A DNA stretch of 64,000 nucleotides from OLB4 sp002050165 (GTDB lineage: Bacteria > Bacteroidota > Ignavibacteria > Tepidaquicellales > Tepidaquicellaceae): assembly GCA_030263475.1 (NCBI GenBank), contig SZPC01000001.1:124001-188000 (forward strand). Direction: 5' to 3'. This document shows, piece by piece, positions 24,931 to 33,984 of this stretch. Position numbers and translations under genes: made by a program. The notes under the pieces are model-generated. The model worked only from the letters and a program-made list of their open reading frames with translations. It searched no databases and was not told where the DNA came from. Numbering within the stretch: the stretch's first letter is position 1; each line of letters begins with the position of its first letter.

Positions 24931-26836
24931 TATGATTGGAATGATTAAAAGAAACTTGTTCGGAATAGTTTCATTTGTAATTCCATTAGTGATATACATC
25001 TCCACGCTTGCTCCAACAGTCTATTTTATTGATTCCGGTGAGTTGTTAACCGCTGCAATAAAATTAACTATCGCACATCCGACCGGTTATCCGCTGTTTA
25101 CTATTATCGGAAAAGTATTATCACTATTACCTTTGTTTGAGCCTGCCTACAGGATGAACCTGGTGTTTGCAATAGTAAGCGCGGTCGGATGCTTTGTTTT
25201 TTTTAAATATCTCTTGCTACTGTTTGCTTATTTAAAACCCGATTTCAGTTCCGGAACTTTGTTTTATGAAATAATCTCTGCTTCATCTACATTAACGCTC
25301 GCATTTTCATCTACGTTTTGGAGTTCAGCAAATCACGCCGATGTATTCGGTTTGCAGATTTTGATTATTTCGGTTCTGCTTTACGTTTTTACAAATGCAG
25401 TTCTAATAAGCAGGTATAATTTGTTGGAAGGCTTGAAACACTTTATTCTTTTTGCATTTCTTTTAGGTCTGGGTTTCGGAAATCACTTGTCATTGATATT
25501 TATGAGCGTGGGATTGATCTATTTTTATTTTGCCAATTTCGGAATATCTGAATCATCGGTGAAACGTTTACTAATAATGGTTGTACCCTTTCTTATTGGA
25601 TTAAGTATTTATTTGTACCTTCCGGTGAGATCTCCAAACTCTCTATCCAATTGGGGAAATCCTCATACTTGGTCTGGATTTTGGGGACATATAACCGGAA
25701 AGCAGTTTAGTGTTTGGATGTTTTCTGGTACGGAAAACATGAAGAAACAATTTGATTATTTCTTGTCAATGTATCCAAAAGAATTTTTCTATTTTCCATT
25801 GTTGATTGCATTTTTCGGAATTTTTAATCTTTTCAAACTTAACAGAAAAATTTTAAATTTAACAGTTTTACTCTTCGTGTCCAATATAGTTTACGCTATA
25901 AATTATGATATTTACGATATAGATAATTATTTTCTTTTGGCATTTATTACAACCGGGATCTGGATTACGTATGGTTTTGATTTCATATTAATGAAGTTTT
26001 CTGCCGCGAAGGTAAAATTTGCAGTCGTGACATTTTTAATACCATTGATTGTAATTACGGTACACTTCAAAGAGCTAGATAAAAGTTCAGATTACTCAGT
26101 AGAGGAATATACTTTCAATATTTTTGAGACTGCTCCAAAAAATTCAGTGATTTATTCATCACAGTGGGATTTCTTTGTTGCTGCGTCATATTATTATCGT
26201 TACATTAAAAATATCCGACCTGACCTGATAATTCTTGATAAAGAACTCATGAGAAAGTCATGGTATATGGATTATATAAAATCAAATTATGGAGAAATTT
26301 ACAATCGTTCATTTTTGGAATTTGAAGAATACAAAACAGAATTATTGAAATTTGAAAAATCACCAAAACGTTACACGAATCCTTCAACTCAATCGGATTA
26401 TATTGATTTGAAGAAGATTCAGGAAGCTTTTTTAAAACTTCAGAACAGTATTGTAGACAAAAACATTGACGACAGACAATTTTTCACTACGTTTGAGGTT
26501 GAGCAAAATCAAATAGAATTGTTTGGTCAAAAATATTATAAGATTCCGGAAGGTGTGCTTATCAGGTACGCAAAAATAAATGATAGTCCTGGAAATCCTG
26601 GTTTGAAATATAAATATACTATTCCCAAAGGAGAAGGATATCACCATTCATTTATCAGGAACGCCTACATACAGGGTTTTTTAAACAGGGCAAATTATTT
26701 AATCAATCAGGATAGATTAGAGGAAGCATCGGAATTACTCGATAAGGTCAATCAAATTGAACCAGGAAATCCTGATATGAATAGATTGGAAAATGTAATC
26801 AATCAAATGAAATCAAACAGAGAAAAAGGAAATTAG
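24917..26836 (+). CDS. DUF2723/GT117 polytopic membrane protein
   Basis: The 639-residue protein has about 10-11 membrane segments in its first 400 residues, with the DUF2723 N-terminus: LAPTVYFIDSGELLTAA followed by AHPTGYPLF, whose Asp/Glu pair resembles the catalytic acid loop of C-type glycosyltransferases. DUF2723 is now grouped as GT117, related to the animal protein O-mannosyltransferase TMEM260. A soluble C-terminal part ends in a single TPR-like helix pair. A role in transferring lipid-linked sugar to exported proteins is inference. The start may be 24917 or the ATG at 24932. The stop overlaps the Omp85 GTG by one base. Confidence 0.78.
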   Translation: MSSNNMIGMIKRNLFGIVSFVIPLVIYISTLAPTVYFIDSGELLTAAIKLTIAHPTGYPLFTIIGKVLSLLPLFEPAYRMNLVFAIVSAVGCFVFFKYLLLLFAYLKPDFSSGTLFYEIISASSTLTLAFSSTFWSSANHADVFGLQILIISVLLYVFTNAVLISRYNLLEGLKHFILFAFLLGLGFGNHLSLIFMSVGLIYFYFANFGISESSVKRLLIMVVPFLIGLSIYLYLPVRSPNSLSNWGNPHTWSGFWGHITGKQFSVWMFSGTENMKKQFDYFLSMYPKEFFYFPLLIAFFGIFNLFKLNRKILNLTVLLFVSNIVYAINYDIYDIDNYFLLAFITTGIWITYGFDFILMKFSAAKVKFAVVTFLIPLIVITVHFKELDKSSDYSVEEYTFNIFETAPKNSVIYSSQWDFFVAASYYYRYIKNIRPDLIILDKELMRKSWYMDYIKSNYGEIYNRSFLEFEEYKTELLKFEKSPKRYTNPSTQSDYIDLKKIQEAFLKLQNSIVDKNIDDRQFFTTFEVEQNQIELFGQKYYKIPEGVLIRYAKINDSPGNPGLKYKYTIPKGEGYHHSFIRNAYIQGFLNRANYLINQDRLEEASELLDKVNQIEPGNPDMNRLENVINQMKSNREKGN

Positions 26837-28209
26837 TGAAGTATTATTTTTTCACCAGCATTGCACTTTTACTATTGCAACTTGATTTCACTATAGCTCA
26901 AACGGATTCAATTAATATTCCTGATGTTTATGTCAAACGGATTTTAATATCTGGTAATGAAAAGACTAATGAGCAGGTTATTATGAGGGAGCTTTCAACT
27001 AAGGAAGGGGAGTTACTTGATATCAGAAAATTGGAGTCTGATGTAAATCGCTTATACAATCTCGGATTATTTACAAAAATTGAGGTACAACCTGTTCCTG
27101 TAAGCATAGATTCAATAATTATACTTTTTGATTTCAGCGAATCTTTTTATTTATTACCAATTCCTCAAGGAGGTATTAAAGAAAATTCTTTCAAAAAATT
27201 GTGGGGTGGCTTGAATATTGTTCACAACAATTTTCGCGGTATGAACGAAAAATTAGGACTTAGTTTTGGAATTGGTTATGATCCGTTTGTCAAGGCATAC
27301 TATAAAAATCCCTGGATTGGAGATAGTAGCAGGTATTCATTTGAAGTGAGTATTGGATATTCCAGAACGAATAAAAGATACATAGACTCAGTCGCAGAAA
27401 TAAAGGAATCTAAAATTGAGGACTTGCCGCTTTATAAATTGGATCAGTTTCAATCCGATTTATCAATATCAAGGTATTTTTCGAAAAATTTATCCGTTTC
27501 ATTTGGAGCTGGCTTTTTTGTTTACAATACCGGTATTTCCGGTATTGCGGGTCTCACAGGGTCTGCCGATGGAAAAGATAGATTTGTTAATCTAAATGGC
27601 ACTGTAAATTACGATACAAGGGATATACAAAATTATCCAAATCAAGGTGCATTATACAATTTGAAGATTGTAAAATATGGATTATTTACTAAGTCAGTTG
27701 ATTTCGTTCGGATAAATTCTGAATACAAAAGATACTTTCAACTGCCATTATTTAGTGAATTCAATGTAAACTGGGCATGGAAATTTTCCTCTTCCGTTTC
27801 CTTTGGTGGAAGCATTCCGGAATATTTGAAGCTGGATTTAGGTCAGAGTGAAGAAATCAGAGGTTGGAAAGATTTATATTTTAGCGAGGAATCTAGATTA
27901 GTCATGTCATCTGAACTAAGGTTTCCAATCGTGAAACCATCTTATATTGATGGCAATAAACTTCCTGTTATAAGAAACCTTCCTGTTCTGAAAGATTTCT
28001 CTTATAGGTATGGATTGTTTTTTACTTTATTTTTCGATTCAGGTACGGTTTGGAGCAGGGGAACGAAAATTTCAGATTTCGTATTTAGAAATGGTTATGG
28101 ACTTGGCTTAAATGTAATCCTTCCGTTTAATTTTATTGGAAGAATTGATTTCGGGTGGCGAAATAAAAGTAACGCAAATATTTTCCTCTCACTTGATGCT
28201 GCATTTTAA
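26836..28209 (+). CDS. short Omp85-family outer membrane protein
   Basis: The 457-residue protein starts at GTG 26836 (overlapping the previous stop), which gives a clean signal peptide (ends FTIAQ). One POTRA domain is visible (about 29-107: VKRILISGNEKTNEQVIMREL, with LYNLGLFTKIEV). A C-terminal barrel of about 340 residues follows, with the RGW motif expected in loop 6 as IRGWKDLYFSEESRLV. BamA normally has five POTRA domains, so this is a minimal relative. It may insert or secrete a specific substrate, perhaps one of its neighbours (inference). Confidence 0.83.
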   Translation: MKYYFFTSIALLLLQLDFTIAQTDSINIPDVYVKRILISGNEKTNEQVIMRELSTKEGELLDIRKLESDVNRLYNLGLFTKIEVQPVPVSIDSIIILFDFSESFYLLPIPQGGIKENSFKKLWGGLNIVHNNFRGMNEKLGLSFGIGYDPFVKAYYKNPWIGDSSRYSFEVSIGYSRTNKRYIDSVAEIKESKIEDLPLYKLDQFQSDLSISRYFSKNLSVSFGAGFFVYNTGISGIAGLTGSADGKDRFVNLNGTVNYDTRDIQNYPNQGALYNLKIVKYGLFTKSVDFVRINSEYKRYFQLPLFSEFNVNWAWKFSSSVSFGGSIPEYLKLDLGQSEEIRGWKDLYFSEESRLVMSSELRFPIVKPSYIDGNKLPVIRNLPVLKDFSYRYGLFFTLFFDSGTVWSRGTKISDFVFRNGYGLGLNVILPFNFIGRIDFGWRNKSNANIFLSLDAAF

Positions 28210-28210
28210 T

Positions 28211-28930
28211 ATGGAATACTATTTTACACCTGATAATTTAATCAACAAAAATTCAGACTTACTCGAAATATCAGGAGAAGAGTTCCGGCACATTAAAAAA
28301 TCTCTTCGCAAAACGAAGGGAGATATACTTGAGGTAACTAATGGTAACTATGAGCTATATAAATGCGTTATAGATGAAATTAAAAGTGATAGATTAATAT
28401 GTAAAATTTTACAAAAAATGAATTGTGATACAGAACCTGATGTTAAAGTTAACTTACTCCTTTGCCTTTTAAGAAATATGCAACGGTTTGAATTCGCTAT
28501 CGAGAAATGTGTTGAATTGGGGGTTTTTTCGATAACACCGGTGATATCTCAGAGGACTTTAAGCCAAAATGAACCGGGGAAATCAAAGAGCGAAAGAATA
28601 AAAATGATTATCAAATCAGCAATGTGTCAGTCGCAGCGGTGTTATATGCCGGAGTTGAAAAATACAATTAAACTCAAAGATATTCCGGAACCCAAAAGCG
28701 ATTTAATGACTAATATTGTCATGTACGAGTTCGAAGATTGCACAAAAAAATTTCCGGAAAATAAGTTGAAAGAGGTAAACCTATTAATTGGTCCGGAAGG
28801 TGGATTCACAGAGGAAGAAATTTCATATCTGAAAAACAAAAGGTGGTTGTCAGCCTCCTTAGGAGTTCGTAAATTCCGCGCGGAAACTGCAGCTATAATT
28901 TCAACGTATAAACTAATAAATCAAATCTAA
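28211..28930 (+). CDS. rsmE: 16S rRNA (uracil-1498-N3)-methyltransferase
   Basis: The 239-residue protein has the RsmE arrangement: an N-terminal PUA-like domain (MEYYFTPDNL, then EEFRHIKKSLRKTKGD) and a SPOUT knot methyltransferase with CVELGVFSITPVISQRT, LLIGPEGGFTEEE (GPEGG at 194-198) and the C-terminal knot LGVRKFRAETAAI. It methylates U1498 of 16S rRNA with SAM. The start at 28211 is preferred over an upstream in-frame ATG (28136) because it lies 1 nt after the Omp85 stop and the family N-terminus begins there. Confidence 0.94.
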   Translation: MEYYFTPDNLINKNSDLLEISGEEFRHIKKSLRKTKGDILEVTNGNYELYKCVIDEIKSDRLICKILQKMNCDTEPDVKVNLLLCLLRNMQRFEFAIEKCVELGVFSITPVISQRTLSQNEPGKSKSERIKMIIKSAMCQSQRCYMPELKNTIKLKDIPEPKSDLMTNIVMYEFEDCTKKFPENKLKEVNLLIGPEGGFTEEEISYLKNKRWLSASLGVRKFRAETAAIISTYKLINQI

Positions 28931-28932
28931 AT

Positions 28933-29835
28933 ATGAAAACAGTAAAATTATCAGTATTATTTTTTATATTATCAATCACCGGAACATCGTTTGCACAATT
29001 AGATAAACCGGTTTTTCAATTATCTCTGGGTCTTGCGCAACCTTTAGATGAACTTGCCGGAAACAGCTTTATCACGAAATATCAGTTTACCGATCCAAAT
29101 AATGTCGTTTATTATTACGATGCGGTTGATACTAACCTTTTCAAAGACAATCTTGGTGCAAAGACAGGATTCAGTCTGCAAGGTTCCGCAAAAATTAATT
29201 TAGATAAGTACAGTATCGTTAGAGGTGTTGGATTTATCGCCTTTAACTCTTTTAATACTTTTGAAACTTCAAGAACAGGAACACAGCTTCGGTTACTTGG
29301 AGGAACTTACACGCCGGTACCAATCAAGTATGATTACAGTATTAGTACTTTCAGCATTGGGCTTGGCCTGGAAGTAGCTCCGACTTCATTTACAGATATT
29401 ATTTCGCCGTATATTGGAGCGAATGTTTCATTCAATTCGTTCAGTTCATCACTGGATAGAATTGAGGGTACAAGAACAGATACAAACCGCTTTTCCGCAA
29501 GTTCATTTAGGATTGGAGTAAACTTTAATGCAGGGATTGAGGCAAAATTATCACCACAATTCGGACTGGCGGTCGGTACTCAGTATAATCTGGGAAACCT
29601 TTTGCTTAAGCAGTCACCCAATTTAAGCCCTTCAGATGATATATATGAATGGGGAAGGACTAATTCTACACTGTACGATGGTGAGGGAAGTTACTATTCC
29701 TATTTGCAAAACGCGATTGCAAACAATAACAATGCGCCGGCTTATAAATCCAAAGACAAGAAATGGAACTGGGCATCATTTTACATTGCCTTAAATTTTT
29801 ATCCAAATGCATTGGACAACGAGAAGAAGAAGTAA
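28933..29835 (+). CDS. outer-membrane beta-barrel-like protein
   Basis: A signal peptide (residues 1-22, ending SFAQ) is followed by about 275 residues of alternating beta strands with aromatic-rich ends and long polar loops, as in small porin-like or OmpA-like barrels. I do not recognise a specific family. It starts 2 nt after rsmE, closing the envelope operon from 24526, and is followed by a strong bidirectional terminator. Confidence 0.68.
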   Translation: MKTVKLSVLFFILSITGTSFAQLDKPVFQLSLGLAQPLDELAGNSFITKYQFTDPNNVVYYYDAVDTNLFKDNLGAKTGFSLQGSAKINLDKYSIVRGVGFIAFNSFNTFETSRTGTQLRLLGGTYTPVPIKYDYSISTFSIGLGLEVAPTSFTDIISPYIGANVSFNSFSSSLDRIEGTRTDTNRFSASSFRIGVNFNAGIEAKLSPQFGLAVGTQYNLGNLLLKQSPNLSPSDDIYEWGRTNSTLYDGEGSYYSYLQNAIANNNNAPAYKSKDKKWNWASFYIALNFYPNALDNEKKK

Positions 29836-29863
29836 GCAGGTTTATAAATAGTTCAGTTTAAAT

Positions 29864-29907
29864 TAAAAAACCACCCGATTAGGATAATAACGGGTGGTTT
29901 TTTTTTT
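29864..29907. terminator. bidirectional terminator between the barrel gene and nuoL
   Basis: ACCACCCG (29870-29877) and CGGGTGGT (29891-29898) form an 8-bp GC-rich stem. A run of A residues lies on the left and a run of T on the right, so it can stop transcription from either side. It serves the + strand barrel gene and the - strand nuoL. Confidence 0.9.
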
Positions 29908-29924
29908 GTTTTTATATATGTGAA

Positions 29925-31835
29925 TTACTTCAACAACAGGTAAAGTATAATTGCAATAACACCGGCAACGGAGATTGCAGTATAATCCTGTACAATACCG
30001 GTTTGCAGTTTTCTCCAGTCGAAGCTCAGTTTCGAGAAATAGTTTGCAATTCCATTAATTACACCGTCAATAATTTTCACATCGAAAATATTCCATAGGA
30101 ATTTATCAGATACATTTTTTATCGGTTCAACTACTACTGTATCATATACTTCATCAACATAGTATTTGTTTTCAAGTACTTTTCCGAAACCTGATTCTTC
30201 TTCAAAAGTCTCCTGTTTGGAGAATTTTTTAAACGCATACCAGCTGACTACAGAAGCTACAATTACAGAAATAAGAATCAGGATTATTTCAAATGAAACC
30301 GAGTGCTCAACCGATGGTTGGAATGAATCGAATACAGAATAAGATTTTGAAAAGACCGGTGCAAGCCATTCTTCAAATACATTTGGAACTCCTAAGAAGT
30401 GAGGCATCCCGATGAATCCACCAATCGCAGATAATACTGCTAGAATTATTAAGGGTATTGTCATTACAGAAGATTCATGCGGATGTATTTTTTCTTCATT
30501 GTATCTGGCTTTTCCGTAAAATGTTAATGATACCAAACGGAACATATAGAATGCTGTGATCGCTGCACTAATAAGAACTATTATGTAATAAACGGTGCCT
30601 GCGTTTGACATTACTTTATAAAGTATTTCATCCTTGCTCCAAAATCCGGATAATGGCGGGATTCCTGAAATTGCGAGTGTACCGATGAGGAACGTGATAA
30701 AAGTAATTTTCATCTTTCTTTTTAGACCTCCCATATACCTTATATCCTGCTCATCTTTCATGCCGTGAATAACTGACCCGGAACCGAGGAACATCAGGGC
30801 TTTGAAAAATGCATGCGTAACAAGGTGAAATACAGCGACGTGATATGCAAACACACCCAATGCAATAAACATGAAACCAAGTTGAGAGACAGTTGAGTAA
30901 GCAAGAACTTTTTTAATATCGTTTTGTTTTATTGCTATAGTTCCGGCAAGCAATGATGTTACAATTCCAATTATAAAAATTGTTTGTGTTGTAACCGGTG
31001 TTAAAGCGTAGAGCAGGGAAGTGCGGGCAACGAGGTAAATTCCTGCTGTAACCATCGTTGCAGCGTGAATCAATGCAGATACCGGAGTTGGGCCTGCCAT
31101 CGCGTCAGGAAGCCAGGTGTAAAGCGGAATCTGTGCGGATTTTCCGGTGGCGCCAAGAAAGAATAATAATCCTATTGCAATTAGTAATCCATCATTAAGA
31201 GGGTAGCCTTCAAGCTGCGGTAGGAATTCCGAAATTTTTAACGTACCGAAATTGGCGAAGATGATAAACATAGCAATCATAAAACCAACATCTCCGATTC
31301 TGTTCATTACAAATGCTTTCTTAGCAGCTTCACCGGTGAATTTATGTTGATACCAAAATCCAATAAGCAAATATGAACAAAGTCCAACTCCCTCCCATCC
31401 GAGGAAAATTAATAGGAAATTATCAGCAAGGACAAGATGTAACATTGCGAAGATGAAGAGGTTCAGGTATGCGAAGAACTTCGCAAATCCGGGATCACCG
31501 TGCATGTAGCCGATTGAATAAACGTGAATCAGAAATCCTATTCCTGTAATTACCAGAACCATCACCATTGACAACGGATCAATCAGAAATGCATAATTTA
31601 TCTCAAGGTTTCCTGCAGTTATCCAACTGAAATAATTAACGAAGATTGACCTCTCTTCAGGATTGAATGAAAGTAGTTGGAAAAATGTAACGGAAGCAAT
31701 GAGAAATGGAATAAATACCATTAACGAACCTATAATACCCGTGATTTTCTCATTGTTGATTTTCTTACCGAGTAATCCATTTACCAGAAAACCAAGTAAA
31801 GGAAGAAGTGTAACCAGATAAAAAAGATCGGACAT
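29925..31835 (-). CDS. nuoL: NADH-quinone oxidoreductase subunit L
   Basis: This 636-residue membrane protein is the proton-pumping antiporter-like subunit L of complex I. Seen: about 14-16 membrane segments, the conserved core YLNLFIFAMLHLVLADNFLLIFLGWEGVGLCSYLL (in part), the Lys region KSAQIPLYTWLPDAMAGPTPVSALIHAATMV (in part), and a C-terminal extension with a charged helix (KLSFDWRKLQTG) and a last membrane anchor that fit NuoL's lateral helix. It lies 4 nt after nuoK. nuoM and nuoN, the usual followers, are absent here; the gene ends at a terminator. Confidence 0.95.
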   Translation of the reverse strand: MSDLFYLVTLLPLLGFLVNGLLGKKINNEKITGIIGSLMVFIPFLIASVTFFQLLSFNPEERSIFVNYFSWITAGNLEINYAFLIDPLSMVMVLVITGIGFLIHVYSIGYMHGDPGFAKFFAYLNLFIFAMLHLVLADNFLLIFLGWEGVGLCSYLLIGFWYQHKFTGEAAKKAFVMNRIGDVGFMIAMFIIFANFGTLKISEFLPQLEGYPLNDGLLIAIGLLFFLGATGKSAQIPLYTWLPDAMAGPTPVSALIHAATMVTAGIYLVARTSLLYALTPVTTQTIFIIGIVTSLLAGTIAIKQNDIKKVLAYSTVSQLGFMFIALGVFAYHVAVFHLVTHAFFKALMFLGSGSVIHGMKDEQDIRYMGGLKRKMKITFITFLIGTLAISGIPPLSGFWSKDEILYKVMSNAGTVYYIIVLISAAITAFYMFRLVSLTFYGKARYNEEKIHPHESSVMTIPLIILAVLSAIGGFIGMPHFLGVPNVFEEWLAPVFSKSYSVFDSFQPSVEHSVSFEIILILISVIVASVVSWYAFKKFSKQETFEEESGFGKVLENKYYVDEVYDTVVVEPIKNVSDKFLWNIFDVKIIDGVINGIANYFSKLSFDWRKLQTGIVQDYTAISVAGVIAIILYLLLK

Positions 31836-31839
31836 TATT

Positions 31840-32142
31840 TTACCATTTAAGAATGTTTATCTCGTCAATATTGACAGTGCTTTTATTACGGTATAGCGAA
31901 ATGATAATAGCAAGCCCAACGGCGGCTTCTGCTGCAGCAACCGTCAGTACCATGAATACGAAAATTTGTCCACTGATCTCACCAAGATAACTCGAAAATG
32001 AAACCAATGAAATATTTATTGCATTTAACATTAGCTCTATACTCATGAATATTATAATGGCGTTGCGTCTAACAAGTACACCTAAAACTCCGATTGAGAA
32101 AAGCAGAGCACTTAAGATGAGATAGTAATTAATTTCAAGCAT
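31840..32142 (-). CDS. nuoK: NADH-quinone oxidoreductase subunit K
   Basis: The 100-residue protein has three membrane segments, with the conserved Glu in FMSIELMLNAINI (first proton-path Glu of NuoK) and a second one in VAAAEAAVGLAIII. The length is the family's usual. Only nuoL follows. nuoJ, the usual upstream neighbour, is not here: the upstream 170 nt lead to a divergent, unrelated gene. Confidence 0.95.
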   Translation of the reverse strand: MLEINYYLILSALLFSIGVLGVLVRRNAIIIFMSIELMLNAINISLVSFSSYLGEISGQIFVFMVLTVAAAEAAVGLAIIISLYRNKSTVNIDEINILKW

Positions 32143-32342
32143 TGGAATTATTGTTGAACTGCAAAATAATCTAATAGAATTACTTTATAAAGTTAAAATT
32201 TAATTTGTCTTAGCCTAATGGAAGGGTTTCAATAAAAATTAATCAACCATTAGAAAAATTTTAAACTGCTTTGGATTAAAGGTATCATTTAATTGGTACA
32301 GAATTTGAGTACTTGAAATTAAGAAATCTCTGCGGACGAAAA

Positions 32343-33326
32343 ATGATGATAAAAAAAATAATGAAATCTTTAAAAACATTTGTGTTGGTGTTTTCAATTT
32401 TTATATCCGCTTGCAATAATAAAACGGAAAATAATCCTGTTGAACCAAATTTACCCGGAAACTGGGAAGCGATGAATACCGGTACATCATCAGCGCTTTA
32501 TGACGTCAAGTTTATTAATAATTCAACTGGTTGGGCAGCGGGTGAATCAGGTTTGATTATCAGAACAACCGATGGCGGTTTGAGTTGGGTTAATCAATAT
32601 TTCAATAACGACATTTATATTTTAGGATTAGATTTTTTGGATTCAAATGTTGGTTTCGCAGTGGGTTCAAATGGTACGATTTTAAAAACTACAAACAGCG
32701 GATGGCACTGGTCCTATCTAAATAGTAATACAACGAAACAACTAACTGATGTAAATATTGTCTCTTCAGACATAGCAATTGTTGTCGGTGATGGGGGAAC
32801 TATTCTTCGTACAGAAAATGCCGGATTTAACTGGTTCATGGATTCAGTCAATATTTCAAATACTCTCTATGCAGTTTCGTTTCTTGATACAGATAATGGG
32901 ATTATTGTTGGCGATAATGGTATTGTGTTGAAAACTACGGGAAGAAATATTAGGTGGAACGTTATAGAAACTGATTATTATAATTCTCTACAGAGTGTAA
33001 AATATAATAATATATATGATGTGTATGCAGCGGGAACGGATGGCATAATTATAAAATCGAATAACGGGGGTTTAACATGGTTCAAACTCCAAAGTAACGT
33101 AGAAAATATAACCTTCATGGACATTTCTTTTGCGGATATTAATACAGGTTACTTCGTTGGAGGTAATGGAACAATGCTCAAAACTGTTAACAGTGGGTTT
33201 ACTCTGGCATCTCAAAATTCAAACACGAATACAACGTTGTATTCAATCTCATCTATTTCCCCGGATACCGTTTACGCTTCCGGAGCATTTGGGACTATAA
33301 TCAGAACTTTAACTGGGGGATATTAA
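32343..33326 (+). CDS. Ycf48-like repeat lipoprotein
   Basis: The 327-residue protein begins with a lipoprotein signal (ISAC lipobox about 23 residues in) and is built of repeats of about 40 residues with the pattern TGWAAGESGLIIRTTDGGLSW, VGFAVGSNGTILKTTNSGW and IGIIVGDNGI-like. This is the Ycf48/BNR-like seven-bladed propeller. Ycf48 helps assemble photosystem II in cyanobacteria; in Bacteroidota such propellers are common secreted proteins of unknown role. Start 32343 was chosen over a TTG at 32313 because it gives a compact signal peptide. It has no type IX sorting domain. Confidence 0.78.
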   Translation: MMIKKIMKSLKTFVLVFSIFISACNNKTENNPVEPNLPGNWEAMNTGTSSALYDVKFINNSTGWAAGESGLIIRTTDGGLSWVNQYFNNDIYILGLDFLDSNVGFAVGSNGTILKTTNSGWHWSYLNSNTTKQLTDVNIVSSDIAIVVGDGGTILRTENAGFNWFMDSVNISNTLYAVSFLDTDNGIIVGDNGIVLKTTGRNIRWNVIETDYYNSLQSVKYNNIYDVYAAGTDGIIIKSNNGGLTWFKLQSNVENITFMDISFADINTGYFVGGNGTMLKTVNSGFTLASQNSNTNTTLYSISSISPDTVYASGAFGTIIRTLTGGY

Positions 33327-33384
33327 AAGTTTTTTAAAACAACTAGAACTTTACATAATATATATTATACAACAATTACTTTGT

Positions 33385-33981
33385 TTATACAATTTGTTCG
33401 TTTATCAGTCGAATTGCTTTTTTGATGTTAGTTTTTAAGTTATATTCAGTGGTTGAATTTATTGATTCCGTGATTTCTTGAACTGTGTTATTGGTAAACA
33501 AAGCACCTCTGATATGAGCTTTCAATTGATCCTCATAATAATTTGTGCTTAACATTGCAACGTTCAGGAGTTCACGATCTTTCAAAGTCAACCATTTTCT
33601 GCCTTTCACTTTACCATAACCTTCAATTATCATCCACTGTAGAAATTCTTCACTTAGCGATTGCATTAAGCTAACCAATTTCTCTGTCTTATTTCCATAA
33701 ACAAATCTTAAGTTAGTTTTACCTCTCTTTTCAAATTTTTGAACAGAAAAGTTTTCACCTTTTAGCAAAGATTCATTACCATAAACCTTTTTGAAAATTG
33801 TTAGTGCATTAATAGCAGCAGGAAATCCGTTAAATAAGTAACTTTGCAAAATGGTTTCATATATTAATTGTGACGGGATTGAGTTATTTTTGCATTCAGA
33901 TAAAAGTTCTTGTAGCTTTTTAAACTTTTTTGCTGAAATACAAGAAGCGATTTTACAAAGAAGTAATTTTTGTTTATTCAT
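33385..33981 (-). CDS. carboxymuconolactone decarboxylase-like protein
   Basis: The 198-residue helical protein resembles the CMD/AhpD-like fold twice over: an N-terminal unit YETILQSYLFNGFPAAINAL (41-60) and a C-terminal unit with LTLKDRELLNVAMLSTNYYEDQLKAHIRGAL. The redox Cys pair of AhpD is missing, so a peroxidase role is unlikely; CMD-type decarboxylase or a non-catalytic role is possible. Its ATG (33979-33981) faces the ATG of the LptG-like gene with 3 bases between. Confidence 0.7.
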   Translation of the reverse strand: MNKQKLLLCKIASCISAKKFKKLQELLSECKNNSIPSQLIYETILQSYLFNGFPAAINALTIFKKVYGNESLLKGENFSVQKFEKRGKTNLRFVYGNKTEKLVSLMQSLSEEFLQWMIIEGYGKVKGRKWLTLKDRELLNVAMLSTNYYEDQLKAHIRGALFTNNTVQEITESINSTTEYNLKTNIKKAIRLINEQIV

Positions 33982-33984
33982 GAT

